Source: Cladobotryum mycophilum
Lineage: Eukaryota; Ascomycota; Sordariomycetes; Hypocreales; Hypocreaceae
NCBI GenBank assembly: GCA_036429605.1
Contig: JAVFKD010000015.1
Location: 2,565,421-2,629,420, forward strand
Length of the DNA stretch: 64,000 bases
Direction of reading: 5' to 3'
The translations under genes were made by a program, and so were the position numbers. Under the pieces are notes generated by a model, which saw nothing but the letters and a program-made list of their open reading frames with translations, searched no databases and was not told the origin of the DNA. Positions 12,686 through 24,494 of this stretch are shown here, one piece after another (within the stretch, counting starts at the first letter, position 1; each line of letters starts with the position of its first letter).

Positions 12686-12785
12686 GACACTTTGGCCGAG
12701 TGGTTAAGGCGATGCCCTGCTATCAATATGATTGGTTACCAAGGCATTGTGTTCGCACGCGCAGGTTCGAATCCTGCAGGTGTCG
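12686..12785 (+). tRNA. tRNA-Ser(GCT) with a 19-base intron
   Basis: Class II tRNA. Acceptor GACACTT pairs with AGGTGTC (one T-G); discriminator G. The D arm is GCC/GGC. The anticodon stem ATGCC/GGCAT holds anticodon GCT at 12719-12721, reading AGC/AGT. An intron at 12723-12741 follows position 37, the canonical eukaryotic nuclear site. A long variable arm (GTG-TTCG-CAC) marks serine. The T arm is GCAGG-TTCGAAT-CCTGC. A T5 terminator lies at 12791-12795. Confidence 0.95.
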
Positions 12786-13933
12786 TTTACTTTTTGCTTT
12801 GCCCTAAAAACAATTCCATTGCTCTCTCTCTTCTTGGGCTGCAATGCTTTTTATCTTATTTCTTTTCTTCATTTTTTTAATTCAATTATCTTTATAGTCT
12901 GTAGAGCATTTGCTACAAGGAAACGGTAGATGACACAACGACGAGGACAATACTGATTATCTCATATTGGTGAAAGTTGTGAAAGTCGTCTCTGAGTTGT
13001 ACAAATAGTTACAGTTGCCCGCATTCTCAGGTTTGCTTAAGCAATAATACATAAATGAGGCATGCCAAAAAAGATGCAATGAATGTATTCAGTATTACGA
13101 CATTTGTGGTGATTTAATTCCCCGCCATTTCTTAAGCCCACTCGTTGCCGTGACACTGTGGAATTCAGACTACAAGACGTACCCATAGCCCATAAGACCG
13201 CGACCATTGTCGACAGGTATCTAATAACTATAGTAGCATCAATGAGCGGCCATTCAGCCCAAGCACATCATCGCCACTGGACACAAAAGCTAGATTATGA
13301 CCCCGAGTGCGTCTTCGGCCTCGGCCTCGGGTTATTCTCCTTGTCAAAGCGCCTAGTTGTTTTGGCTTTTGCGCGGCATGATGCGCTCCCTCAGTCCATG
13401 GCCCTGGGAGTTGCTGCAAAGACATTGCCGAGCTCTCGGGTCTGGGCACGGTAGGGGGATTGGTGACTGTGGAGCTGCCGGAGGCCATATCCCTTTCGAT
13501 AATCCATACAGAGGACCAATTGTGCAGAACCAGCCCCTGCATTGCTACTTCGGTCTATCAAGGACGGCATTTTCTGGCAGATCTAATAGCCGAATCTCAA
13601 AGTTCGCCTAACCATGATACTCCATCTGTAAACTATGAGATTGTCCATTTTCACTTTAGGGGGTGCTTCTCTTAATTACTCCTTTCGGAAGTGGACCCCC
13701 CATTACTCCTCCCGGCAGCCAGGGTCCTCGCGGTCCGTGCCGGCGCAACCGGTTTCCGAGATTCTTCTCCGGATACCCCCAAAGGAGGAAAGGGATCAAG
13801 AGCCTGTCAATAAGACTTAAAAGGAAGCCACGAGTACGAGTTTTTCGAAGAAGATCCCATCTTTCTCTTCTTTATGATTCACTTTTAGACTTCCAAAAGA
13901 GAAAAGAGAACAAAAAAACGACCCCTTTTTGAA
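12786..13933. other. Intergenic, FMN reductase upstream region
   Basis: 1.15 kb. Several open frames overlap each other at 13.1-13.9 kb, but none shows a domain. The last 150 bases before the reductase ATG are purine-rich, like a 5' leader. Confidence 0.5.
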
Positions 13934-14532
13934 ATGGCTCAAAAAGCCATCGCCGTGGTCATTTGCAGCACGCGACCTAATCGCATCAACCCTTTTGTCG
14001 CCAAGCATGTCCTGGACGTATTCGAGGCAGTCGCACAGACAGGAGAGTCACCCAAAGTCGAACTGATCGACCTCGCAGACCAGAATCTGCCTTTGTACGA
14101 CGAACCAGAAGTCCCAGGCGACCTGCCAGAAGATGATCCGACACCGCATTATGTCCATGCCTATACGAGGGCCTGGTCGACGCTGGTCAAACGATACGAT
14201 GCCTTTGTCTTTGTCACCCCGCAGTATAACTGGTCCATACCCGCCAGCCTCAAGAATGCGCTGGATTACCTCTTCTTCGAGTGGAGGGGCAAGCCCGCAG
14301 GAATCGTCACCTATGGAAACCGCGGAGGCGTCAAAGCTGCCCCTCACCTGAGACAGATTTTGACGGGTCTTCGCATGGGGCAAGTTGCGGAGCCAACAGT
14401 CGCGCTTCGGTCTCTGATGGGCCCCCTCGCAGAGATCGAAACAACGATGAAGGAAGGGTGGCGGAAGGAGGGGGAGGGGATGAGAGCCTTGTGGCTATGT
14501 TTGGGGACCTAGTTCGCCTCCTCGACTGTTGA
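13934..14532 (+). CDS. NAD(P)H-dependent FMN reductase, C-terminal homopolymer frameshift
   Basis: Flavodoxin-fold NAD(P)H:FMN oxidoreductase (FMN_red family, YLR011w/Lot6-like), supplying reduced flavin or reducing quinones. The N-terminal flavin-phosphate loop is ICSTRPNRINPFV. The family motif TPQYNWSIPASLKNALDYL lies near residue 97, and GNRGG near 127. As written the frame ends at 14512 with an unrelated tail. Adding one G to the run 14470-14474 (or to the G4 after it) gives a family-like end, LVAMFGDLVRLLDC, stopping at 14530-14532, for 199 residues. The gene faces the Zn2Cys6 gene, with 121 bases between. Confidence 0.85.
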
Positions 14533-14653
14533 GGTTAGGCGTTTGTTGGTTTATGATTCTGAGTTTGACGGCTTTGCAAATAGATTTAGACCAGGCAACA
14601 TGGAGGGAACAGGAAACAATGTGTGTTCACAGTGTGTATATGACAACTACTAA

Positions 14654-16773
14654 TTACCCATGACGTGCTCCAAGAATCTCGTCGAATAGGTCCGTATCAA
14701 ATGTTCCAAAGGCGTCGTGACTAACTTCGGGCATTTCAGGCATTATCAAGCTGCCATTCATATAGCCTTGAGCGCTGTTTGATGGCATTGAGAATGTAGT
14801 TACGGTATCATCTGGACTGATCGCCGTATAACTGAGAATCATTAACCCGGTAGCATCCTGAAGCCGACATATGAGTGAATGACTGACTTCATAGATTTGC
14901 ACGGCATCGGGGTTTGCACGGGAGTGAGAGTCAAGGATGGACAGGACGCTGGATAGTGACTGTGAGAGTTGTTCCGTCTGTGGGCCCTGAGGATTAATTA
15001 GGAGATGTGCCGCAATGGTTGCAGTGGCGTTCCACAAAGCCTGAAAAGCCATGGGCAATCCATCGAAAACATCGGATTTGGAATATGTGCAGTCCAGCAT
15101 CGATATGAGGGTAGTGGCATGCTCAATAGCAGAGTCGGCATGCTGTTTAGTGCGGCTAGGTATTGGTGGGGTCGGAACCGTTCCATTGCCCGATGACCAT
15201 AAGATGAATGGCCGTTGAAGCAAAATACAGGCATTGTGGTATTGGATCTCCAGCATGATACGCTGTCGCTGGAGCCAGTCTGGGATGCCTAGTGTGAGCG
15301 TAGCCGTCACAATGCTTGGTGTGCTGGTGATGGTATGCGTTGCAGTATCCCCCGTGCCTTCTCGGATAAAAGTGCCGTTGCTATCTATGTCGTGGGAATT
15401 TGAAAGATGACCTGGGAGTCCGTTAAGCCAACCCTCGAGATGTTTTATAGATGAAGAAAGTCGCTTAGCGGACGGCTCAAGCATAGATGCTGCCTCTGCT
15501 TCATCTATAAAGTTAATGTTTGGCATACCTTCCAGTGCCTGGGCGATAGCAAGGGTGAGCTTGGAATGAAAGAACGAGTACGCCCAAGGATGGAAACCCT
15601 TCCACGGTGCCCACCCAAAGGAGTTATCGGCAGATGACAGGCCGTCATTTGGGTCTGGAGGAGCAGGGCAACTGATGGAAGATCGTTGAATCGCTGAAGG
15701 ACGGTCCAGTTGTATAGCACAGTGGATGTCGAGCCAATACAGAAGCCACCACGTACGAACCCTTCCGACCGATTCCTCGGGCGAGAGATGGGCTGGCGGT
15801 GCTAGGTGCAAGTTGGACATGTGGGCACGGCGAATTCCAAGACCCACCATGTAGTAGGCGTCTTCGAGTTGGTTGGCCTGGAGCTGAAACAGGGCCAGAA
15901 TAATGTAGCAGCGTATAGCGTCGACTGTGACACGAGAGCCTTCGTTTCGAAGCCGATCGCGACAGCGCTTAAAGTAATACCAGCCACATTGACGACTGGC
16001 ATCCCCCTCGAGACCAAGAATGCGAGATCCAACACCGGCGGCATGACCACACTGAATGCCCAGAGCAGTCATGCCGTCAATCATGGCACCCTTGATAGCC
16101 CACTGCTCGAATAGTGCTTGCCAATCCATCCTGAACAGTGACTGAACCTCGGTATCAGTAACTATAGGGAACAAAGATCCCCAAGATGTCCAGAAATGAC
16201 GGAAAAAGTAGCACTGTTTGTCCAGATTGAGCGGTACCGCTGAAAGGAGAGAGTCTGTGGCACTATTGGTCTCCAGGACATCTTGAGGCAAGGGGGGAAC
16301 GGATTCGTAGGCTCGTCATCGCCAAGGTCAGGTCTGAGGTCTCGAAACAAAAGGTGAATCTTTTGCATCAGCTCCATTCGCAACGAAGCAGGAGGAGGGG
16401 TGCTATTTCCTTGGCTATAGACTGGAGGCGACCCTGTCGAAGAACTTCCACTACGTCTACCCCCAGTGGAATAGGAGACAAACTCTAAAGCTTTGCCCTG
16501 AAGAGAGTTTGATGGCAATTCTATACTTGAAGGGCTTCGAGATGCACCACGGGAAGAGGACGCGACGGCTTTATTCTGCCATATGTATTGAACATGATTG
16601 TCCCGACATGGCTGGCAGGGCTTTCCCCCGCACTTGATACGGTACATGCGACATCGATTGCAGGCTTTGAAGCCTCTCGAGTGTGATCTGCGTGTATTTG
16701 AAGTCGATCCTTGGCCACGACCACCGAACCGGCGTCTGGTTGGGGTCATGGATGAGTTGAAGGTCTGGAACAT
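14654..16773 (-). CDS. Zn2Cys6 transcription factor with frameshift and an incomplete zinc cluster
   Basis: Fungal nuclear regulator of about 706 residues. The start at 16773 gives a basic N-terminus and a Zn2Cys6 motif with Cys38, 41, 48, 53 and 56. The expected sixth cysteine is Tyr63 (codon TAC, 16585-16587), so only five zinc ligands remain. A Ser-rich linker and the fungal_trans (middle homology) domain follow, including the family-typical RVRTWWLLYWLDIHCAIQLDRPSAI. The two parts lie in different frames. One extra base in the run 16292-16297 (C6 in the coding sense) joins them smoothly (FPPLPQDVLETN). The neighbours, FMN reductase and monooxygenase, could be targets. DNA binding is doubtful given the lost ligand. 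Confidence 0.85.
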
Positions 16774-18088
16774 GGTGGCTTAAGAGTGCCGATTAAAGGG
16801 AGGAGGAAAGGAAGGAGGAGGGGGAAAGAAGAGCAAATCTCAATATCATAGCTGTTGGATGTATGAAAAAGTATTTGTTGAGATGATGGATGAAGATGAG
16901 GAAGTATTTAAAGAAGAAGCAAGGCTCCGTAGAATGGCATGCATCGCACGTCTTGTATCCATGTCATCGTCTCTTTATTTTGCTTGGAGTTTTATGCCTG
17001 CGCCCGGGATGAAGATCCAAGTAGTGACAGATGCACAGATACAGGGCTTGCAAGGCGTCCAGGTGTGATTGCTTGCTGTAACCTGTGCCGAAAGTATGCT
17101 AGCACAATCCCTGTACGATGATGGGCTGAATGACCAAAGGGGAAGTAGGTAACCCTAACCCTTCAATTCAATGCGAGGGCAGCAGCGTTAGACCCCGCCA
17201 TCCCATCATTTCACTGCCACCCCGGCCCCTCCTCCAATACTCTCACCATGCGCGCACCATCTCCACCAACCTCACAAAAAAAGAGTCATTCTTCGTTCAA
17301 AGACGATTTCTCTTTGGACAGATCGTAAAACTTGCGCCATCGCATTTGCCGTTATATTACAGAATCGTCATTAGAACGTCCATCACTGACCATCGGGCGA
17401 TTGACTGGCATAGATTCATTATGAGTCATTATGTTGCGGCTCGTGCCCCGCCAAGGCTTACGTCGCGATGTGATTGATCCGTCGCCTGTGCTGCAGAGGT
17501 TCGGCTTTGTTCTTGATAGCCATGGAGTCGTTTTCAACCCAAAGGATAACTATGATTTGTGTTCAACATGTCCAGTGAGAATTATCCTCCATCACTGAGT
17601 GAGCCACTAAATCTAATCTAATTGGCACAACTCCTGCCAACGGAGACTCGACATCTCTGCACCTTGCTGAATGCTTTAAGCGATCCATTGTCACTGACAT
17701 CTCCGGAGATGAAATGGGCAAGCCGCCAAACTTGACACTTACAGGCTCCAGCAGCGTGCTCCGAATGCCTGGCGACTCCCCACACCTCGTGGCAACGGGA
17801 GATCGCGCGTTGGCTTCAGCCGTGCATCTTGTATGCATGAATGAAGGCAGCCATTAAACCCAAGACGGCAAGTCAAGGTCACTACCAAGTCAGCGAATAA
17901 AAAGCGGATACTCGTTTTTAAAACTCATCCTGTGACATTATGACGAATCCGGCAAATGCCGAGTCGTGAACTGTATTATGCGATCGGGTGCAGCAGACCA
18001 TTCATCAACGTCAATATCGTGTCACACCCTCAAGTCTGTGTATAGCTTTATATTTTTTGTTTGTCGTGTTTTTCTAATCTCGATATGT
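16774..18088. other. Intergenic, 1.3 kb
   Basis: Between the regulator's start and the 3' end of the monooxygenase. It holds a purine-rich block at 16.80-16.93 kb and two CCCTAA units near 17.15 kb; no gene recognised. Confidence 0.5.
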
Positions 18089-19571
18089 TCAGGACGAACC
18101 CTCCAATCTGTGTGTCCAGTTGGCCGTGATGTCCCCAATAGCATCATACCCATAGCACCAATCCCTCGTTGCCTTGTCGGATATTCCACTCGAGACATTA
18201 TGTACCCTTCTTTGTTCTAATTTCTCCGCCTGCATATTTACTGGTAGGTCTTCATTGGCTTCTCTTAGAGCCTCATAAAGCAGCTCTCGCCCTCTCCCCT
18301 CTGGCACGTGAAGTGTATTTCCGGCTTCAAGGCTGGCATCCTGAACAGCCTGGGCTCTCTTCTTTCGCACTGTCTCAAACACATGAAGCGCAGCCCGAAC
18401 ATTCTCTGCGTTAAGCGAATTCTGGGAGTCTTTTGTCGCGGCCGAGACAGGACATGCAAGGTCCAAAACCGTAGTAAGCGAGACGGCATCTTCCACCGCA
18501 AGACTTACTCCCATGGACAGGTAGAATGCCATTGCATGCGCGGCATCGCCAACCAAGGTAAACCTGCCCGAGGAGTGCGCCCAGTATGGCAGAGGCGGCA
18601 CAGCATATACGGGATAATTTGCAGTTTTTGGAACTGCCAACTGGATAAGTCGGCGTACCCTGCATCGTGGGATTTATTAGCGAAGTATACTGATTTGAAA
18701 GAGGAAAAAGCTACAAGCCAACGAACCTAGGTTCAAACTCTTTAAACAGCTCATCGACTGTGTCGCTATACTCTTCTTGTGAGAACTTGGAGGTGTCAAT
18801 ATCATCATGGTGCGATAGAACAATGTTCAGCATGGTCGCATTTTTGACCAGATATGTCATGCATGACTTGTCTCCAGCAATCCAAAAATTGGAACTGTGT
18901 GTTTCCAAGTCTGCCAAGGGTGCAAGTTCGGGGTCGGCTTTAATCTTGGAAACCTCGGTCATCAGTCTGTATGCCGCCCATCCTGTTGGTTGACTGCCGG
19001 GATCAAGAGACTGGAGGAGTTGTGAGCGGGCGGAGGAATTGATCCCTGGTCGCGGTTAGTGTACAGATGATTGGATGTCTTGATCTACGACTGCCAGTAC
19101 CGACTTACCATCTGCAGCGATTATGAGATCCGCCTCTAGCTTGTCACCATTCTGCAACTGCACCACGCCGTTCTCAAAGTCATACTCGATGACACGGCTA
19201 TTCAACAAGATCTCGGCTCCAGCCCGGACAGCATGTCGATGCAGAATGGCATGCAACGCCGCGCGATGAACGACAATGTACGGGGCTTCATACCGCTTTT
19301 CGAATTCATGGAGTCGCGTTGCACACAAGAGACTTCCATCTTTTGAGTCCCTGACATGCATTCGAGAAGGAACCAAAGATTCCGCCAAAATATCGTCTTT
19401 GAGCCCCCATTTGAACAGGTATTTGACTGCTTGTGGGGTCATTTGAATGCCGGCACCAATCTCAGCCAGTTGAGCAGCGGAATCCAGAAGCCGAACTTTG
19501 CGCCCGGACTGTGCTAGCGAGATGGCCAGCGACAGTCCGGCTATGCCAGCACCAACGATGATGATTCTCAT
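18089..19571 (-). CDS. FAD-dependent monooxygenase (salicylate 1-monooxygenase-like)
   Basis: Class A flavoprotein hydroxylase (FAD_binding_3), using NAD(P)H and O2 on aromatic acids in relatives; salicylate is only a family-level guess. Exons are 19109-19571, 18727-19045 and 18089-18659 (introns 63 and 67 bases), in frame, 450 residues. The start at 19571 places the dinucleotide-binding motif IVGAGIAGLSLA at residue 5; an upstream in-frame ATG would add about 20 residues before it. Other motifs are IGAGIQMTPQAV, DLIIAADG and the flavin ribityl-binding GDAAHAM at 298-304. The gene is intact. It lies in a run with a regulator and the NmrA-like reductase, consistent with an aromatic-degradation or specialised redox pathway. 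Confidence 0.93.
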
Positions 19572-20168
19572 GATAATGAGGGTTGTGTGTGCTAGATGAC
19601 CACAAAATCTTGGTGGCGTTTCCAAGTCCCCCACAGTTAACCCCTCCCAAAGATGTCAAGTCGAAAACCACAACCCAAAGGGTTAGAGCTGACGGTTGAT
19701 GTTACATTTTGGCAGGGTTTCCTGGCTGCTTTAACCTTTCAAGGCATGTAGAGCAGCGTGCGATGTGGGTCCCAAAATACCGAGCTGGGGGGACTCTCCC
19801 GCTTGTAGCGTGATGTTTGATGACGAAATCACAGTATTTCCATCATGGCCAAGCTATGAGTGGCAGTTATACGTATTCCCAGATCTTCACTGACCGTGAT
19901 GAGGAAATCTATAGAGAAAGAAAGTTGTTTACTAGACAATTGAAATGCATACCGAAATAAATGGTCTCGGGTCTCGAGGGGTATATTAGATTCCGGACCT
20001 ACTGCCGTCACGTTGCTGCTGATGGATCACAGACACGCACGATGGAAGTAGGACGAGATTAGAGTGAATGAGTGCCCATCACAACAAAATGAACTAGCGA
20101 TGGAGAAGACTTAATAAAGATATGACATACAATCGTGTTACATGCTACGATTTTCCGTTGCTTCAAGT
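19572..20168. other. Intergenic, 597 bases
   Basis: Promoter of the monooxygenase and 3' region of the NmrA-like gene; nothing else recognised. Confidence 0.5.
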
Positions 20169-21179
20169 CTATTTAGCCCCATCAATGTGCTGCTTCACAG
20201 CTACGCCCAAAGACTCCAAATCCTTCTCCTCCAAGCCAATGTCTGCGTTATCCAGCTTGGGGTACAAAGCCCCGCCAGTGGTCCATATCCGTCGCAGAGT
20301 AGCAACCACAGCAAAAGGATTCCCCTCCTCCCAGAGCTTCTTCTCCGTTGCCTCTACTTCGGGTAGGGGAATGTACTTGACGTTGAACTTGGCGCCAAGC
20401 TGCTTCTCGAATTCTGCGAGAACTTGGTTCGGGGTCACTACAAAGGAGGCGACTCGGAGAGTTTGGTTGAATGATGCCTCTGGGTGTCGCAATGCTGAAA
20501 CGACAGCCGTTCCCACGCTGTATTGATGAGTTAGTAGACGGGAACGAGAGAGGGGGTAAGTTGAGCTTCAGGGCACTCACTCGTTCATAGTTGTGAAGCT
20601 AATCTTTTGCTCGCCATCTCCAAGTATAGTTGCGTCCTTCTTTTTGATGTCGAATCCGCCCAAGCCCTCAGACCACTTCTGGATGTCCACCCACATGTCA
20701 AAGTACGGCCCTGTGACGACATATGTGACTTTCAATCGCTGAACCTCTTCGCGCACGAATTTGTGGATCGCGCGCTTCAACTGATGAGGCTTCTCATGCG
20801 CACTCTGCTCGTTATGCTCGGTATCCGTGCCATACTCGGACGGGAAGAACCACTGGACGCTATCCGACTTTTCCGCCAGGCGGATCAATTCCTTCTGAGC
20901 GCCGAGGGCATCACGCCCGACGGCGCTGATGACGGTGTCAACGCCCCGGTACGCTTCTTCGACATTAGCAGAATTAGTAAGGTCGCCGGTGATGATGGAC
21001 ACTCCGGATGATTTCCAGCTGTTGATGAGCTCGGGTTTCTTGGAGACGGTGTTGGCCGAGGTGAAGACGGTTATCTTCGGGAAGGACGGCCGGGCCTGTA
21101 CGATGCTCTGCGTGATGTACCGACCGATGTTTCCCGTGGCGCCAAAGAGTAGAATGTGAGAGGGTTTGAAGGACGACAT
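20169..21179 (-). CDS. NmrA-like / isoflavone-reductase-like NAD(P)-binding protein
   Basis: Atypical SDR of the NmrA/PCBER/isoflavone reductase group. Members are NADPH reductases or redox-sensing regulators; the role here is unknown. Exons are 20581-21179 and 20169-20517 with a 63-base intron, in frame, 315 residues. Glycine motif GATGNIGR is at 13-20. FFPSEYGTD, TYVVTGPYFDMW and GDGEQKISFTTMNDVG follow the family order. Intact. It is transcribed away from the dehydrogenase at 22.0 kb, from a shared 820-base upstream region, so the two may be co-regulated. Confidence 0.92.
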
Positions 21180-22000
21180 GATTTTTGCTATTATTCTGGA
21201 ACAACCATACGTTAAATAAATATGAATGGGCCAAGACGGGGGCTGTTGATTTATGTTATGAGGAATTGAAATGGGGGGTAATTATGAGTTTTAAGCTTTA
21301 TTACTTCATTTATCTCACCCCCGCAATTGAGGAGGTAACATCCCCATGGATTGGATTGGGGATCGAAGCACGCAACCCGAGATTTATTGCATGTCATGAC
21401 ATGACATAATCCGGGCTTCAGCACGGTGAATAAAATGATTCCTCATGCAATCTACTCGAATTAGTCATTTCTCGAAGGTCTCGGTTATCACACGACCTTA
21501 ATCCCGTACTTAATCCCGTATCATGATGGGGAATGAACCCTCTCCCTCATCAATCAAATCTTGGGTGTGTGTGTGCGAGTGGGTGGGTGGGTTGAAGAAA
21601 AAAGGGTAAATGCAGGATTCCTCATTGATGCTAGCGCTCTCGCTCTCAGTGAAGATTTGTCATTGTTTGGGGGGAACAACAACAACAACAACAACAACAA
21701 GGCGCACGCTATTGCAGATGATGTTATAGAAGAGGTATGATATCGTTTGGAATCACTCTTCGAAATGTGCTTGCGATGACGAAAGGAAGTAATCGCTATT
21801 ATTAATAGGGGTAAAGTTGTCGTGGGCTGGAAAGATATAAGTATTGGTGGTTGCTCTCTTGAAGAATGAGTGTCACTTACACGCAATTATTAACATAGCG
21901 CCACCTACGATCCGCCATCACGGCTGCATCATACTTGAACCTTGCCCTTCGCCAGATAGTCATATTCCAGTCCATCCATATTTCGATAAAACGCTTCATC
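21180..22000. promoter_or_regulatory. Divergent promoter region between NmrA-like gene and dehydrogenase
   Basis: 821 bases separating head-to-head genes. It contains a GT/GGGT-rich tract near 21564-21592 and an (AAC)n repeat at 21675-21700. No specific operator recognised. Confidence 0.5.
21675..21700. repeat. (AAC)n microsatellite
   Basis: About eight AAC units in the divergent promoter. Confidence 0.9.
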
Positions 22001-23024
22001 ATGTCCAACATGAAAGCCATTGTCATCTCGGCCTTTGGTCCGGTCGAGAACCTCGTCATCCAAGACGTCCCCAAGCCAACCGCCTCCCCAGGCAAAGCTC
22101 TCATCCACATCCGTGCATTCGGCATCAACCACGCCGAAATGCACATGCGTCGGGGAGTGGGCAGAGTCCGTCCCGATCAGCGGCATCGAATGCGTCGGCA
22201 CCGTTGAAGACTGTCCCGGAGGCGAATTTACCGTCGGCACACCAGTGGCGGCATTCATGGGTGGTCTTGGCCGCACGACGCCCGGCAGCTATGCGCAGTA
22301 CACTGTCGCCGACGTCGGCAACGTTGTCGCCCTGGGCGATCCGGGCGAAGAACTGCCAATCTCGTGGGCGGACGCCGCTGCGCTGCCGGAGAGTTACGCA
22401 ACCGCCTGGACATGTCTGTTCAGAAATTTAAAGGTGGAAAGGGGCCACAAGCTGCTCATCAGAGGTGCCACATCAGCCTTTGGTAGAGCAGCGCTTAATC
22501 TTGCGGTAGAAGCCGGCGCGATTGTGACTGCTACGACGCGCAGCGAGAGCAAGTTTGCGCAGTTGAAGGAGCTGGGCGTTTCTGATGTGGTGACGGAGGG
22601 TCCGAACCTGTCAGACCGGCTTCGCGAGCAGGGCAAAACAGAAAAATTCGACAGAATCCTGGAGCTCGTAGGAAACAGCACGGTCGTCGAGTCGCTGCAG
22701 CTCGTCCGTCGTGACGGATACCTCTGTCTCGCGGGCTGGCTAGGCGGGCTGGACCCCATCAAGGGACCAGGACCGCTTCCCGGCTTTAACCCACTTCTGC
22801 AAATGGCCAGCGGCGTCAACTTTAACTTTTTTGGGAGCTTCGTGTTCGGAACGCCAGACTTCCTGGTGTCGGATGTGCCGCTGCGGAAGATTGTGCACAT
22901 GGTGGCGGACGGCAAGTTTGATGCCAAGCCCTGGAAGGTGTTCAAGTTTGAGGAGATTCGTGAGGCTCACCGGGCGATGGAGAATCACGAAACCAATGGC
23001 AAAATGGTCGTTGTTGTTGATTAA
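22001..23024 (+). CDS. Zinc-free MDR alcohol dehydrogenase / quinone reductase, frameshifted near the N-terminus
   Basis: Medium-chain dehydrogenase of the NADPH:quinone reductase type. It starts MSNMKAIVISAFGPVENL and has the coenzyme-binding stretch RGATSAFGRAALNLA; no structural-zinc cysteines are seen. The frame from ATG 22001 loses register at the G4 run 22152-22155 after HAEMHMR. The other frame resumes with EWAESVPISGIECVG and runs to 23024. The shift needs either two more Gs (giving the common MRRGEW) or one fewer, unlike the other damaged genes here, which need exactly one more base. Repaired length is about 341 residues. Head-to-head with the NmrA-like gene; its 3' end faces the next regulator. 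Confidence 0.85.
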
Positions 23025-23254
23025 GGGTTTGCATGCAGATAAAAATAGACCAAAAAAAGAAGTAATCAATAAATTATTAGTTCACTTACACATGGGGGTA
23101 TCCGTATCCGTATCGTATCATACATTTGCAGTGTGCCCCAATCTTCTTGAAACGGACTCTGCATGATTCATGGCCAACAACTCCGACAGAAACAACCTTG
23201 CCTCAGACGCCAACCCCTCCGAACCAAACCTCGTTCTAGAGAAGTAGAACGCCG

Positions 23255-24494
23255 TCAATCGTGATTGTTGCCGTCATTGTATTCCCAGACTTCGTTCACC
23301 ATGGGACCGCTCACGATCCTGTATTTAGGGTTATACACCGACCTGCTGATGAGAAACCACAGGAATCCCCCGGGCCAAGGTCCCTGCTGCCTCTCATATT
23401 GACCATCTTGAGTATGCCTTTGCTGTGTAATACCGATTCGGTCGGGTTCCCTGAAAAGTACTGCATCAAAAAAAAAACATCCCCTCGTTAGCTCGTGTCA
23501 TTGGCAGACGATGGAACCGTTGCGGTGACGCTTTTTCAAGGCTCACTAACCTCTTCGCACGCCAAAACAAGGGCTAATGCGATGATGTGATCGCTCGGCA
23601 TGCCATCATTTTGGGTAAGTGCGGCTCTCGCTGTTTGTATGCATTCGTTTTTGTACTTGAGCAGAGCAATCTTGTAGGCTTGGTTGTCGGGGTAGAGCGT
23701 GATGAGGCTTCGGCAGGCCGTCATGAGAAGCGCGGAGAGAAGTCCCGGATCGGCGAGGGACCAAGGGAGCCAGGTGGTGCGAACTTGGCCCAGCAGTCGT
23801 TCCCGGACTTCACCGTATACGCAGGCCGAGTAACCGTGGTCGATAACGTGTGTGATGTCTAGGAAGAAGAAAATCATTAGCTCAGCTCCAATTCGATATT
23901 CCACGCTCAAAAAAGAAAATTAAGAGATCATGGTAAGAGTCACTTACAATGATCAATCATGAAATTCTCAACCCTCGTAACGTTTCTGGCACAGCTCTGA
24001 AACGGATTCTTCCGACTGCCGGCCAAGGCGACTTCCGGATCAGGCAATATCAGATCAGAGCTTGTGGACCGGAACTCCCGGAACCTAACTCGGCTTCGCG
24101 GCCGATGCAACCGTTTCACGGGAATCAAGGATTGTGCATCCGCTGCATCGCCTTGTTGGGGGCCGTTGTCATCGTCGTCAACGGCTCTGGCTTTTTCCTT
24201 GGGTTTGTACTGGCGGATCTCCAGGTCGATTAGGCGGCCCTCCTGCCTGCGGGTGTGACTATCCTGAGCCGCGTGGGAGCGAATGATTTTGATGTTATCC
24301 TTGTCCGGGGCATCGTTGGGGTTGGTCACGTTGAGGAACCGGATACTATTTGGCTGCTGGTGCTGTTGCTTCTGCTGCTGTCCACGTTGTTGGGCCGCAG
24401 TGAACTTGATTCTGCCCATGAGCTTGTCAGGGCCGTCGGAGCCCTCCATGGCTCTCGAGCGACTAAGCAGCGTCTTTCTTCGTAACGATGGCAT
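23255..24494 (-). CDS. Fungal-specific regulator-like protein without a visible zinc cluster, frameshifted
   Basis: Exons are 23948-24494, 23551-23858 and 23255-23460, with 89- and 90-base introns. The ATG is at 24494; the codon before it is TTG. The N-terminus is basic and Gln-rich, without a Cys6 cluster. The middle (ARNVTRVENFMIDHYITHVIDH, ALVLACEEYFSGN) matches the PF11951-type fungal transcription factor domain. In exon 3 the run 23367-23371 (C5 on the plus strand) needs one more base to give GPGGFLWFLISRSVYNPKY and a stop at 23255-23257, for 353 residues. That is shorter than most relatives (450-600), so the C-terminus may be truncated. Assignment is by pattern only. Confidence 0.65.

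Noticed and set aside
13158..13932. Several plus-strand frames before the FMN reductase
   Set aside because: They overlap each other in different frames with no domain; more likely leader and promoter DNA.
17150..17161. CCCTAACCC telomere-like units
   Set aside because: Only two units, internal to a gene-containing region; no telomeric array.
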